Source: Motiliproteus sp. MSK22-1 (GTDB lineage: Bacteria; Pseudomonadota; Gammaproteobacteria; Pseudomonadales; Balneatricaceae). Taken from it: DNA of 64,000 nucleotides. The stretch's first letter is position 1. Every line of letters begins with the position of its first letter. Where the stretch lies: the NCBI RefSeq assembly GCF_001968815.1, contig NZ_MIEQ01000021.1, positions 1 to 64,000 of the forward strand, in the 5' to 3' direction. Below the pieces are notes generated by a model. The model was not told the DNA's origin and made no database searches. It worked only from the letters and a program-made list of their open reading frames with translations. This document shows positions 27,578 through 36,473 of the stretch, piece by piece. A program made the translations under genes and the position numbers.

Positions 27578-28579
27578 ATGAAGAGTCCGATGATCAAGCG
27601 TCTAGCCCTGACATTATCGCTGTCATTATCTGCTGTTGGTATTGCTGAAGCGGCAACCCTGAAACTGTCTCATGTACGCCCTCAGGGAACGGCGATCGAT
27701 AAGGATGCCAAGTGGTTTGCCGAAAGTGTACGTGAGGCGACTGATGGAAAAATTAAAGTAAAAATTTATGCCGCTAATGCGTTGGGCGATTACACCGTTG
27801 TTCAGGAAAGAGTCTCCATGGGGGCTGTGGATATGGCTGTACAGCCTCCAGCGTCAGGGGTGGATAAGCGTTTTCAGATAATTTACATGCCATACATGGT
27901 GAAGGACTGGAATGATGCACGTAAAGTCTTCGCACCAGGATCGGCGATGCGTAACACCGTTTCTGATCTGTATTCGAAGCAGGATATTAAGGTCCTTGCC
28001 GCATGGCCTGTTTATTTTGGCGGTATTGCGTTGAACAGGCAGGTTGAAGGAGCGGCTGACGCCAATATCGATAAGGGAATTAAGGTACGGGTACCTCCGA
28101 TCAAGACGTTCCAGTTATTGGCAGATAACACTGGATATATTGGCTCGCCGTTGCCATTTTCAGAAGCTTTCACAGCAGTTCAAACTGGCGTGGTTGATGG
28201 CGTTATCGGTTCAGGTGCTGAAGGCTATTTTGCCTCTTTCCGGGATGTCACCAAGTCTTACGTTCCTTTGAACACACACTTTGAAATCTGGTTTTTGGTG
28301 ATCAACAACGAGCGCTTCAATGATCTCGATGCAAAACAGCAGGAAGCACTCAGCAAAGTTTCTTTGGACTTTGAAAATCGTCGTTGGGTCAGTGCTCAAA
28401 AAGATCAGGCTGCTAACGAAAATCGTCTTGCAGATGCCGGTGCGACTATCGTAGATGTTTCCGCTGAGCAGATTGCTGCGACTGCCAAGAAGGTACGTGC
28501 CAATGTATGGCCTGAAATTATGGATGATCTGGGCCGCGACTGGGCTGAGAAGGTTATGAAAGATGTAGTCACTAACTGA
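27578..28579 (+). CDS. TRAP transporter periplasmic substrate-binding protein (DctP family)
   Basis: 333 residues from the ATG at 27578, chosen because gagga lies 8 bases upstream; an ATG 15 bases earlier lacks a site. Signal peptide ends GIAEA-ATLKLSHV. DctP pattern: GPEG-like central part, LAAWPVYFGGIALNRQ, the substrate-gating segment GIKVRVPPIKTFQLL, and QTGVVDGVIGSGAEGYFA. The arginine in KVRVP is the usual ligand-carboxylate contact, so the substrate probably has a carboxylate. Ligand otherwise unknown; the neighbouring oxidase suggests an amino acid or opine. Confidence 0.93.
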   Translation: MKSPMIKRLALTLSLSLSAVGIAEAATLKLSHVRPQGTAIDKDAKWFAESVREATDGKIKVKIYAANALGDYTVVQERVSMGAVDMAVQPPASGVDKRFQIIYMPYMVKDWNDARKVFAPGSAMRNTVSDLYSKQDIKVLAAWPVYFGGIALNRQVEGAADANIDKGIKVRVPPIKTFQLLADNTGYIGSPLPFSEAFTAVQTGVVDGVIGSGAEGYFASFRDVTKSYVPLNTHFEIWFLVINNERFNDLDAKQQEALSKVSLDFENRRWVSAQKDQAANENRLADAGATIVDVSAEQIAATAKKVRANVWPEIMDDLGRDWAEKVMKDVVTN

Positions 28580-28595
28580 TAGGTGCTACTTCCTT

Positions 28596-28661
28596 GGGGA
28601 GATGGGTTAATTTTAATCTTAAACAGCGATTTTGACTTTCCATTCGCTGCTCCCCTTTTTT
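28596..28661 (+). terminator. Probable terminator after the TRAP operon
   Basis: cagcg (28624) pairs with cgctg (28645), and an outer ggggag (28596) pairs with ctcccc (28650), followed by six T. It lies 16 bases after the dctP stop and would separate it from the dehydrogenase genes. Confidence 0.55.
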
Positions 28662-28785
28662 CTTCAGTAGATCCTTAATTCAGTGATTTCCGCTCGTCAG
28701 CGTTTTTAATGGTTGGATAAGGGTCTCTCTTGGAACTTTCTCATAAAGTTCGTAGCGGTCATCGTATTACCTGAGGATAAACACC

Positions 28786-29916
28786 ATGGCGGTTTGCAAT
28801 CTTGCAGACCGTTGCGAAGCTGATGTTGCCATTATTGGTGGCGGTTTAGTTGGGCTGGCAGTTGCAACGGGACTGATAAAGAAAAACCTGAAAGTGGTCA
28901 TCTTTGATGAAGCGGATGTGGCGTTCAGAGCATCCAGAGGCAATTTTGGTCTGGTCTGGGTGCAAGGTAAGGGAGATACCTGTCCCGAGTATGCCAAACT
29001 CTCCCGTCTGTCTGCCAGCCTGTGGCCTGAACTCGGCGCTGAGTTGTCAGGCTCTACAGGTATTGATGTACAGCTGGAACAACAGGGTGGTTTGTTTTTC
29101 TGTTTGACTGAGCAGGAACTGGAACAGCGGGTACAGATGCTGGAGGCCATGAAACAACAGCATCAGGGGGATTACCCCTTTGAAGTACTCGATAATGCAG
29201 CCTTGAAGGCCCTTGTTCCTGAAATCGGTCCGACAGTTGCTGGCGCCACCTTTGGGCCGCTCGATGGACATGTCAATCCGTTACTGATGATGCGAGCCCT
29301 GACAAAAAACTTCCTGGCAAAGGGCGGTTGTCTGGTCAATTGCGGTCCGGTGGAACAACTTGAAGCTCATTCAAAAGGGTTCGGTATCCAGTCTGGAGAT
29401 CAGTGTTGGCAGGTCGATAAAGTGGTTTTGGCCGCCGGGCTTGGCAATAAGCAGCTGGCACCTCAGCTAGGACTGGATGCGCCGGTTGAACCTAATCGAG
29501 GCCAGGTTTTAATTGCCGAGAGAGTGTCACCCTTTCTAAAGTTCCCTACCTCGCATATCCGTCAGACCAACGAAGGAACGATTCAATGTGGAGATTCAAA
29601 AGAAGATGTAGGGCTGAATGAAGGGACCAGTATCGAGGTTATGGCACAGATTGCCAAGCGGGCAGTTACTCTTTTTCCGTTACTTGAACAGGCTCAACTT
29701 GTCAGGGCCTGGGGGGCATTACGAATCATGACCCCCGATGGTTATCCGGTATATCAGGAATCTGAATCCCATTCAGGCGCTTATCTGGTGACCTGCCATA
29801 GTGGCGTTACCCTGGCGGCCGCTCATGCTGGTCCTGTTGCGGACTGGATTGCCGGGGAAGGATTTAATCTGGATTTTTCGATGGAGGTGTTCCATGCCAA
29901 CAGATTCCAGCTTTAA
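28786..29916 (+). CDS. FAD-dependent amino-acid/opine dehydrogenase, DAO-type subunit
   Basis: 376 residues of the DAO/glycine-oxidase fold. The N-terminal Rossmann motif IIGGGLVGLAVATGL binds FAD; the C-terminal YLVTCHSGVTLAAAHAGPVADWIAG is the typical end. It matches the small FAD subunit of three-part oxidases: HcnC (glycine to HCN), OoxB (octopine) and D-hydroxyproline dehydrogenase. The next two genes encode the matching partners. The operon and the TRAP importer suggest oxidation of an imported N-substituted or D-amino acid. Confidence 0.88.
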   Translation: MAVCNLADRCEADVAIIGGGLVGLAVATGLIKKNLKVVIFDEADVAFRASRGNFGLVWVQGKGDTCPEYAKLSRLSASLWPELGAELSGSTGIDVQLEQQGGLFFCLTEQELEQRVQMLEAMKQQHQGDYPFEVLDNAALKALVPEIGPTVAGATFGPLDGHVNPLLMMRALTKNFLAKGGCLVNCGPVEQLEAHSKGFGIQSGDQCWQVDKVVLAAGLGNKQLAPQLGLDAPVEPNRGQVLIAERVSPFLKFPTSHIRQTNEGTIQCGDSKEDVGLNEGTSIEVMAQIAKRAVTLFPLLEQAQLVRAWGALRIMTPDGYPVYQESESHSGAYLVTCHSGVTLAAAHAGPVADWIAGEGFNLDFSMEVFHANRFQL

Positions 29917-30343
29917 GCGACTCGCGATCCAGTCGCGAAAAAACCTCAGGGTATGGGTTGAAGGACGACCTGTTGAGGTGATGGAGGGGGACAGTGCTGC
30001 TGCGGTGATGCTGGCTCAGGGGGAATTACCCACCAGAACAACAGCGGTATCGGCAACGCCTCGGGCTCCCTATTGCATGATGGGAGTCTGTTTTGAGTGT
30101 TTGATGGAAATTGATGGAGTTGCTAATTCTCAGGGCTGTATGACTCCTGTGCGTGAGGGAATGCGTATTAATCGCCAGCAGGGAGCTAAAACGTTAAAAG
30201 AGACCAGTGCTCTGGATAAAAACAGTACTTCTAATAAAAGCAGTAAAAACAATACGTTGAATAATAACGACATCCTCAATGAAGCTAATGGTCAGGACAC
30301 TGCAATAGAGCCGAAACGCACCGTTGTGGAGGATACACTGTGA
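29894..30343 (+). CDS. [2Fe-2S] subunit of the FAD dehydrogenase complex (HcnA/OoxA-C type)
   Basis: 149 residues from MPTDSSFK, chosen because a ggagg site lies 6 bases upstream; longer in-frame starts are shadows of the preceding gene. Four Cys (61, 66, 69, 82) in CMMGVCFEC...GC form a plant-type [2Fe-2S] site, as in HcnA. An unusual tail follows from about residue 95: some 50 residues rich in Asn, Ser, Lys and Asp that relatives normally lack. Overlaps the gene before by 23 bases and the gene after by 4. Confidence 0.85.
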   Translation: MPTDSSFKRLAIQSRKNLRVWVEGRPVEVMEGDSAAAVMLAQGELPTRTTAVSATPRAPYCMMGVCFECLMEIDGVANSQGCMTPVREGMRINRQQGAKTLKETSALDKNSTSNKSSKNNTLNNNDILNEANGQDTAIEPKRTVVEDTL

Positions 30344-31782
30344 AAACTCACTATGATCTGGCCATTGTGGGGGCAGGGCCCGCCGGTATGTCCGCCGCTG
30401 TTAAAGCCGCATCGGCGGGTCTGAGTGTCGCCGTTTTTGATGAGCAGACGGCTCCGGGGGGACAGATTTATCGTTCTGTAGGATTACCTGCGTTAATTGA
30501 TCAAAGCATTCTTGGTGCTGACTATTATTACGGCGCCAAACTTGTAGACTCTTTTGGCCGCTCTTTATCAAACTCTCAGGTAAAAAAATCATCAATTGGC
30601 GATACCTGCTGTAATGTAGATTATTACAATAGCGCCTCGGTCTGGGAAATTACTGCTGATAGACAGATCTGTGTTTCACTGGCGGGGCGCAGTTCCTGTT
30701 TCCAGGCGCAACGGATTTTATTGGCGACAGGGGCCCAGGAACGCCCGGTGCCGTTTCCTGGCTGGACCCTTCCGGGGGTGATGACTTGTGGTGCGGCACA
30801 GATCCTGTTAAAAAGCAGCGGTTTGACGCCATCAGCTCCGTTAGTTCTGGCTGGTAGTGGTCCATTGTTGCTATTGATTGCTTGCCAGCTGTTGAGGGCT
30901 GGTCAAAGTATTTCGGCAATTCTCGAAACAACTCCTCGCGAAAATCAACTCCGGTCAGCAAAGCACCTTTTTGGTGCGCTGAAAGGCTGGCGCTATCTGG
31001 TTAAGGGAATGAGGCTTCTAGCTGAGCTGAAAAAATCAGGTGTGAAACATATTAAAGGTGCCAGCCAGTTACAGGGAATCGCTGGAGAGAGTGGTTGTAT
31101 TGATGCTGTTAGCTATCTTCACAAGAATCAGGTGAGTCGAATTGCATGTAAGACCTTACTGGTTCATCAGGGGGTTGTACCCAATGTCCAGCTAGGGCGT
31201 TCTATCGGTCTTAAACATCGCTGGAGTGATGAGCAGCAGTGTTGGCATCCTGATACTGATGACTGGGGAGAAAGCAGTGACAGTGGCATTTTTGTTGCCG
31301 GAGACTCTGCCGGCATTGGTGGTGCGCTGGCTGCTGAACAACAGGGTTTGCTGAGTGCTCTGCAAATTAGCTATCAGTTGAAAAAGTTATCCAAAACCGA
31401 ACGGAGTGATCAGGCAAAGCCGCTCCAGGCGGAACTCTCAAAGCAATTGGCTATTCGACCTTTTCTTGACGTGGCCTACCGTCCCGCAAAGGAATTTCTT
31501 AACCCCGCGGACGAAACAATTGTGTGCCGTTGTGAAGAAGTTACCGCCGGGAACATTCGACACTTTGTAAAAGATGGATGTACAGGCCCTAACCAGGCAA
31601 AAGCTTTCGGCCGCTCTGGAATGGGGCCTTGCCAGGGTCGGCTCTGCGGATTAACGGTTTCTCAAATCATTGCGGAAGAACGCAGTGTGCGGGTCGATGA
31701 AGTGGGTTATTATCGGATTCGCCCACCGATTAAACCGTTAAATCTGGGTGAGCTTGCCTCGATGGCAAAAGAAACCTCTTGA
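30340..31782 (+). CDS. FAD/NAD(P)-type subunit with BFD-like [2Fe-2S] domain (HcnB/OoxA type)
   Basis: 480 residues. N-terminal dinucleotide fold DLAIVGAGPAGMSAAVKAASAG binds FAD; ATGAQERPVPFPGW and the second fold VLAGSGPLLLLIA are typical of HcnB-class subunits. The C-terminal Cys cluster, CRCEEV at the start and MGPCQGRLC at the end, matches a BFD-like [2Fe-2S] domain. It completes a three-subunit complex with the two preceding genes. Start overlaps the previous stop by 4 bases (ATGA-type coupling with GTG start). Confidence 0.87.
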   Translation: MKTHYDLAIVGAGPAGMSAAVKAASAGLSVAVFDEQTAPGGQIYRSVGLPALIDQSILGADYYYGAKLVDSFGRSLSNSQVKKSSIGDTCCNVDYYNSASVWEITADRQICVSLAGRSSCFQAQRILLATGAQERPVPFPGWTLPGVMTCGAAQILLKSSGLTPSAPLVLAGSGPLLLLIACQLLRAGQSISAILETTPRENQLRSAKHLFGALKGWRYLVKGMRLLAELKKSGVKHIKGASQLQGIAGESGCIDAVSYLHKNQVSRIACKTLLVHQGVVPNVQLGRSIGLKHRWSDEQQCWHPDTDDWGESSDSGIFVAGDSAGIGGALAAEQQGLLSALQISYQLKKLSKTERSDQAKPLQAELSKQLAIRPFLDVAYRPAKEFLNPADETIVCRCEEVTAGNIRHFVKDGCTGPNQAKAFGRSGMGPCQGRLCGLTVSQIIAEERSVRVDEVGYYRIRPPIKPLNLGELASMAKETS

Positions 31783-31798
31783 GTGACTTTGCATGGTA

Positions 31799-31883
31799 TT
31801 GTCTGAAAAGTGGCATTGTTTGAAGAGTCATACTGTTTGAAGAGTGACACTGCCTGAAGAGCGATATTGTCTGAAAAGTCAGT
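31799..31883. repeat. Five tandem copies of a 17-bp repeat
   Basis: Starting 16 bases after the dehydrogenase stop: five units of 17 bases sharing the core TGnnTGAAnAG (for example ttgtctgaaaagtggca and ctgtttgaagagtgaca), with no gaps. A sixth, decayed partial unit may precede them. The array lies just before the RidA gene's promoter. Confidence 0.8.
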
Positions 31884-31955
31884 GATCTTTAAGCCACCTG
31901 ACATACCTTGTCTTAATTTATTGCTATATATTCGCTTCAATTTAAAGGAGTACCC

Positions 31956-32306
31956 ATGACAATCAAGCGTTATCAAACTGCTCAGCGTATGAGTCGAATT
32001 GTGATTCATAATCAAACCGTCTATCTCTGTGGTCAGGTTGCTGAAGACGCAAACGCGGGCATTGCTGATCAAACTCGTACCATGCTAGATAAAGTCGATG
32101 CTCTTTTGCAGGAAGCCGGAAGTAGCCGAGAGCAAATTCTCTCTGCTACTCTTTATATTAAGGATATGAGCATGTTTGCCGAGATGAATGCTGTTTGGGA
32201 CAACTGGGTACCTGAAGGTTACGCCCCTGCAAGAGCCTGCGTTGAAGCAAGTATGGCCAGAGAAGAATTGCTGGTAGAGATTTCTGTGATAGCCGCAGTT
32301 TCCTGA
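31956..32306 (+). CDS. RidA family reactive intermediate/imine deaminase
   Basis: 116 residues, YjgF/RidA fold. Core [30 protein letters not shown], and [14 protein letters not shown] with the Arg that binds the carboxylate of imines, plus the C-terminal Glu in VEISVIAAV. Hydrolyses 2-aminoacrylate-like enamines or imines. Such an imine is the expected first product of the dehydrogenase upstream, so RidA probably releases the keto acid. Site aaaggag precedes the ATG. Confidence 0.9.
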   Translation: MTIKRYQTAQRMSRIVIHNQTVYLCGQVAEDANAGIADQTRTMLDKVDALLQEAGSSREQILSATLYIKDMSMFAEMNAVWDNWVPEGYAPARACVEASMAREELLVEISVIAAVS

Positions 32307-32326
32307 ACAAAGCTGTCGGTGGCGTA

Positions 32327-32353
32327 GGGATTTCTGAGCCCATTCAGAATCCC
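32327..32353 (+). terminator. Hairpin after the RidA gene
   Basis: gggatttctga and tcagaatccc form a 10-bp stem with one bulged T and a 6-base loop, 20 bases after the RidA stop. No strong T run follows, so termination would be weak or factor-dependent. Confidence 0.4.
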
Positions 32354-32552
32354 TGGCATTTCCAACCTTTAAACCGACACCTTCTGAGTTAGTCAGGTAC
32401 GTTCTGACATGCTCTATCAGGGCATGATTGATCAGTGTATCGCTTATTCGGGCATAGGCTCTGCTAATGGAACTCTGTGTCTTCCGATATACCGCGAGGT
32501 TAAAAATCTGTCCTATAGTGGTTAATGAAAACCATACTATCAGGATGCTCCG

Positions 32553-33995
32553 ATGCGCTTTCTTCATCCTTCCTTTGACGAACAGTTGGAACTTTCTCTC
32601 GATGATGTCTTTTTGGTGCCCGGTTATTCTAATGCCGGCTCCAGATCAATGGTTGATCTGACGCCGAGAGACTTTCCTGGTGGGTCATTGCCTATAGTGT
32701 CGGCAAATATGAATGCGGTTACCGGCAAACGAATGGCTGAAACCATGGCCCGTTATGGTGGCTTAGGTGTGTTACCCCAGGATATGGAAATCAGTACTGT
32801 TGAACGCATTGTTAGCCATATCAAGCAGGCTGATGTGCGATACGATACTCCTTTGGTTGTTACTGCCGAAGCACCATTACGGGATGTGCGAAGTATTATT
32901 CGCAAACGTGCTCAGGATATGGTGATTGTTGTCGATCATGAAAACCGTCCGCTGGGAATCATCACCCATGCTGATTTGCCTGAGCATGATCTGTATACCC
33001 CCGCCGGACAGCTTATGTCGCAACAAATGGTGACTATTAATATAGACACCAGTAACCGAAGTGCTTTTGAACGTATGGAAGAGGAGCGAGTTGAGTCTGC
33101 GCCAGTAGTGGATCATCAAGGTTGCCTGGTTGGAGTGCTTAGTCGTGATGATGCTGTCAGGCTGGAAGTTTTAAAGCCTGCACTTGATGCTAAAGCGCGG
33201 CTGATGGTGGGAGCGGCAGTGGCCATCTCAGCAGAGGTGGCCGAACGGATAGAACAGCTGGTGGCTATAGGGGTTGATTTTGTGGTTTTAGACACAGCCC
33301 ATGGCCACCAGCAGCAAATGATCGATGCCATTATCGCTGCCAGGCAGGTGGCGGGTAAAGTATTGCCGATTGTTGCAGGCAACGTCTGCACTGCTGAGGG
33401 CACTAAAGCGTTGCTGGATGCAGGTGCTGATGTGGTTAAAGTTAATGTTGGTCCCGGATCAATGTGCACCACTCGTATGCAGACCGGCGTGGGTCGACCA
33501 ACCTTCAGTGCGGTCTACAATTCAGTCAAAGAAGCGAGACGACATGGCAAGCACATATGGGCTGACGGAGGTGTACACTTTCCCCGGGATGTGGCGCTAT
33601 ACCTTGCAGCAGGTGCTTCGCGAGTCATGGTGGGCACGCTGCTGGCAGGAACCTATGAGAGCCCTGGTGATATTAAAGAGGATCGAGACGGTAAGCTTTA
33701 TAAGGAAAACTACGGTATGGCTTCCAGCCGTGCTGTGCATAATCGAACTGCAGCGCTGGATGCCTTTGACAGAGCCCAGAAGGGGCTTTTTCAGGAAGGT
33801 ATTTCATCGTCGAAGGTCTATTTGCGTGAAGGGTTATCCAGTGTTGGCGATCATCTGATCAATATTGCTACAGGAGTACAGTCCGCGTTCACCTATGTGG
33901 GAGCCACTGATACAGAAAGTTTTGCTAAAAAGGCTGTTATTGGCGTTCAGACCAGTGCTGGTTTTGGTGAAGGAAAAGCTCAGGGGAAGATGTAA
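32553..33995 (+). CDS. GuaB1-type IMP dehydrogenase-related protein (probable GMP reductase with CBS pair)
   Basis: 480 residues. TIM-barrel of the IMPDH/GMPR family interrupted at about 95-205 by two CBS motifs. The catalytic loop [15 protein letters not shown] has nucleophile Cys305; [10 protein letters not shown] and the distal YENYGM-like KENYGMAS flap are present. The CTTR sequence and the shorter C-terminal flap resemble the GuaB1 family, shown in mycobacteria to be a GMP reductase, rather than true GuaB. It would convert GMP to IMP for purine recycling, sensed by adenine nucleotides on the CBS pair. Assignment from family resemblance. Confidence 0.8.
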   Translation: MRFLHPSFDEQLELSLDDVFLVPGYSNAGSRSMVDLTPRDFPGGSLPIVSANMNAVTGKRMAETMARYGGLGVLPQDMEISTVERIVSHIKQADVRYDTPLVVTAEAPLRDVRSIIRKRAQDMVIVVDHENRPLGIITHADLPEHDLYTPAGQLMSQQMVTINIDTSNRSAFERMEEERVESAPVVDHQGCLVGVLSRDDAVRLEVLKPALDAKARLMVGAAVAISAEVAERIEQLVAIGVDFVVLDTAHGHQQQMIDAIIAARQVAGKVLPIVAGNVCTAEGTKALLDAGADVVKVNVGPGSMCTTRMQTGVGRPTFSAVYNSVKEARRHGKHIWADGGVHFPRDVALYLAAGASRVMVGTLLAGTYESPGDIKEDRDGKLYKENYGMASSRAVHNRTAALDAFDRAQKGLFQEGISSSKVYLREGLSSVGDHLINIATGVQSAFTYVGATDTESFAKKAVIGVQTSAGFGEGKAQGKM

Positions 33996-34262
33996 CGAGG
34001 GACCCTATCAGTGCCTGACAAACGCAGGTTTCTGAAGTTACGCACAGATTGCAAAGAGTGAAAATATCTACGGTAATTGTCTTTAGTTACCCGTTGTTTA
34101 TATGGTTAGTTATTTTTTGTTGTGTGTAGTTGTTTGTTTATTAAGTATTTTTATTTATTTTTCTGAGTTTGGCTTAGAGTTTCTGGTTTTATTCCTGTTT
34201 AGGATTACTCAGATTCTTTCCACAATGTTGTCCACAGGTCTTTTGGATAAGCAACGTCGTTT

Positions 34263-34490
34263 TTATTCGCTTTCACTTTCGGTTTCCTGGTAATCTGTAT
34301 CGATCATGTGTTCACATTCTGGCCGGAACATGCCGAGGTTGCGATAAGAACGTAGCCTGCGCTTCTCCAGATGTCGTCCAAATCGAACCCCGTCCTTAAA
34401 AGCCCCGGTCGTTCCTGACACTGAACCAAAAGCGAGTCCTGCGTAAAAACTCAGCATTGCAACAGGAATGACTGCGAAGATAATCTCCAT
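34263..34490 (-). CDS. Small membrane-anchored hypothetical protein
   Basis: 75 residues from the ATG at 34490, where ggag lies 6 bases upstream; the longer frame (14 more codons) has no such site. One N-terminal membrane helix (IIFAVIPVAMLSFYAGLAFG), then a basic segment with several Arg and Lys, and an acidic tail ending ETESESE. No family recognised. Confidence 0.5.
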   Translation of the reverse strand: MEIIFAVIPVAMLSFYAGLAFGSVSGTTGAFKDGVRFGRHLEKRRLRSYRNLGMFRPECEHMIDTDYQETESESE

Positions 34491-34611
34491 GGGCTGCTCC
34501 TCTGACGGAATCGGTACTCTTCGGAGCCTCAAGTATGGCCTGCATCCAGAGTTACTGGAAAGCCTTTAACCGAGGGCTGTCTCCCGATTATAGATGGCTT
34601 TTTTCAAGGGG

Positions 34612-34779
34612 TTACGAATATCTACTTCTTTCTTTAGGCAAATCATTGAGGTATTCCACAAACTCCACCTCATCGCTGTTAGGGTCTATAAAATAAACGT
34701 TCTTCCGATACTGGTCCTCAGCACCCTCTTTGTCTACCAGCCGGTGTTTGAATTTCTGTCGTTCTGAATTAAAGCTGTT
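34612..34779 (-). pseudogene. Remnant of a VOC/glyoxalase-family gene
   Basis: A 55-codon open stretch too short to be a gene alone, reading NSERQKFKHRLVDKEG, then YRKNVYFIDPNSDEVEFVEY and LNDLPKERSRYS before the stop. It resembles the C-terminal quarter of VOC-fold proteins (the metal-ligand Glu lies in the VEFVEY strand). In-frame stop TGA lies immediately upstream and no start or N-terminal half is visible, so the gene is truncated. Confidence 0.6.
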
Positions 34780-35098
34780 TCAGGTACTGCTGGACGATTT
34801 GGCTACAGTGACTCGGCGAGAGCATATCGTTGAAGGTGCCAGGTGCTGTCCATATAAAGTGTTCCAAGGTAATAGATAAAGGCTGATGACTGATCCGAAC
34901 CAATAGTGACATTCGTATATTTCTTATCCAAATAGCTCTTTACAAAACTTTACACTTTCAATTACCTGTCCTGTGGAACTATCTGCTCGATTTATCACTC
35001 TAGTTCCCTTAGAGAAACGCACCTTAAATTTATTTTTTCAACTTTCAGTAGAGACTGAATGCTTATTCAGCCAGATCAATTAGCTTTATGAGGGAATA
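34780..35098. other. Intergenic stretch, possible further gene debris
   Basis: No intact gene. On the minus strand a stop-bounded stretch of about 46 codons (reading IGSDQSSAFIYYLG) sits just upstream of the VOC remnant in another frame, and may be part of the same decayed gene or unrelated. The promoter of the cytochrome b561 gene is expected at the right end. Confidence 0.35.
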
Positions 35099-35677
35099 AT
35101 GGTTATTTCTAATACCCGGCAACGGTATGGCCTGGTCAGTATCCTCCTGCATTGGGTTATGGCCCTGCTTATCTTTGGGTTGTTTGGTCTGGGTCTTTAT
35201 ATGACTGATTTAGGTTACTACGACCCTTGGTATCGTCAGGGTCCTGATCTGCATCGCAGTATCGGTGTGGTGGTGGTTATTCTTTTATTTTTACGACTGC
35301 TGTGGAAAAAACTGAGTCCACTTCCTCTTGCATTATCGAGCCAAAAAGCTTGGGAGCTTCGTCTCGCAGGGATCGTCCACAGTGTGTTTTATGGCTTGAT
35401 CCTGTTGATAGCGATCAGTGGTTACCTGATTTCTACTGCTGATGGGCGAGCCGTGAGCGTATTTGGATTATTTGAGATACCTGCGCTGATTAGCGATATC
35501 GATGGTCAGGAAGACGTGGCAGGACTGATACATTTTTGGCTGGCATGGCTCATGATGGGACTGGTCGCCTTACACGCTTTGGGTGCGTTAAAGCATCAGA
35601 TTATCGATAAAGATGGCACGATGATGCGAATGCTGGGTGGTGAATCCCGACAGAATAAGTCAGCCAGATCAAATTAA
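35099..35677 (+). CDS. Cytochrome b561 family protein
   Basis: 192 residues, four membrane helices with the haem-ligand histidines in LLHWVMALLIFGL, DLHRSIGVVVV, AGIVHSVFYGLI and LIHFWLAWLMMGLVALHALGAL. A di-haem quinol:acceptor electron carrier of the inner membrane. It precedes a YceI gene, the same pair as yceJ-yceI in E. coli. A gaggg site lies just before the ATG. Confidence 0.93.
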   Translation: MVISNTRQRYGLVSILLHWVMALLIFGLFGLGLYMTDLGYYDPWYRQGPDLHRSIGVVVVILLFLRLLWKKLSPLPLALSSQKAWELRLAGIVHSVFYGLILLIAISGYLISTADGRAVSVFGLFEIPALISDIDGQEDVAGLIHFWLAWLMMGLVALHALGALKHQIIDKDGTMMRMLGGESRQNKSARSN

Positions 35678-35832
35678 TAGTGTGTCAATGTCTGAGTTAA
35701 AAACGCTCAAAACCGGACCTCAAAAGGATAACTGACAGCTATGAACTGTTTCTCTCATTAACAATCCGTAACCAACAAATTTCGGCAAGAAATATTCTGT
35801 GTATCATCTTTTTCTACTTTAAGGAGCAATTT

Positions 35833-36411
35833 ATGAAAAAGACCGCGCTATTAGGCTTTGCACTATGTGGAGCCCTCAGCCTCTCAACACCTGCTTTGGC
35901 AGAAGACTATGTTATTGATACTAAAGACGCCCATGCGTTTATCCAGTTTAAGATTCCTCATCTGGGGTACAGTTGGCTCATTGGAGAATTTAACAAGTTT
36001 GAAGGAAACTTCTCCTACGATGAGAAGGCTCCTGAAGATTCCAAAGTTCAGGTTAAGATAGATACCAGTAGTATCGATTCCAATCATGCTGAACGTGATA
36101 AGCATCTGCGCAGTGCTGACTTTCTCGAAGTCGCGAAGTTTCCGCAGGCTGAATTTGTCAGTACCGGATTCAAAGAACTTGGTGATGGTAAAGCTTTAAT
36201 GCAGGGTAAGCTAACGCTAAAAGGCGTCACTCGGGATGTGGAGGTTGCCGTTAATCATGTAGGCGCAGGGCCTGATCCCTGGGGGGGATTCCGTCGTGGA
36301 TTTGAAGGCACCGTGACTATTGCTTTGAAGGACTATGGTATTGAGTTTGATTTAGGGCCGCTTTCCCGGGAAGTGGAATTAAAGCTGTACGTGGAAGGCA
36401 TTCGTATCTAA
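35833..36411 (+). CDS. yceI: YceI-family periplasmic lipid-binding protein
   Basis: 192 residues, signal peptide ending PALAED. Lipocalin-like barrel that binds polyprenoid chains such as isoprenoid quinones. Typical strands: YVIDTKDAHAFIQFKIPHLGYSW, SSIDSNHAERDKHLRSADFL, ADFLEVAKFPQAEFVST, and KLTLKGVTRDVEVAVNHVG. It is 155 bases after the cytochrome b561 gene; a quinone-linked redox role is often inferred for this pair. aaggag site before the ATG. Confidence 0.93.
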   Translation: MKKTALLGFALCGALSLSTPALAEDYVIDTKDAHAFIQFKIPHLGYSWLIGEFNKFEGNFSYDEKAPEDSKVQVKIDTSSIDSNHAERDKHLRSADFLEVAKFPQAEFVSTGFKELGDGKALMQGKLTLKGVTRDVEVAVNHVGAGPDPWGGFRRGFEGTVTIALKDYGIEFDLGPLSREVELKLYVEGIRI

Positions 36412-36428
36412 AGATCGGTGGTTGGCAC

Positions 36429-36470
36429 GGGCCTTGGGTTTAGTTGCCCTGGGCCCTTGTTTTCTTTTTA
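36429..36470 (+). terminator. Terminator after yceI
   Basis: gggccttggg and ccctgggccc form a 10-bp stem with one G-T pair and one mismatch, an 8-base loop, then ttgttttcttttt. Lies between the converging yceI and the anti-sigma-like gene. Confidence 0.75.
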
Positions 36471-36473
36471 GGA

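Noticed and set aside
29801-29893. Longer start for the [2Fe-2S] subunit
   Set aside because: These codons are a shadow of the preceding FAD subunit; a ggagg site supports 29894.
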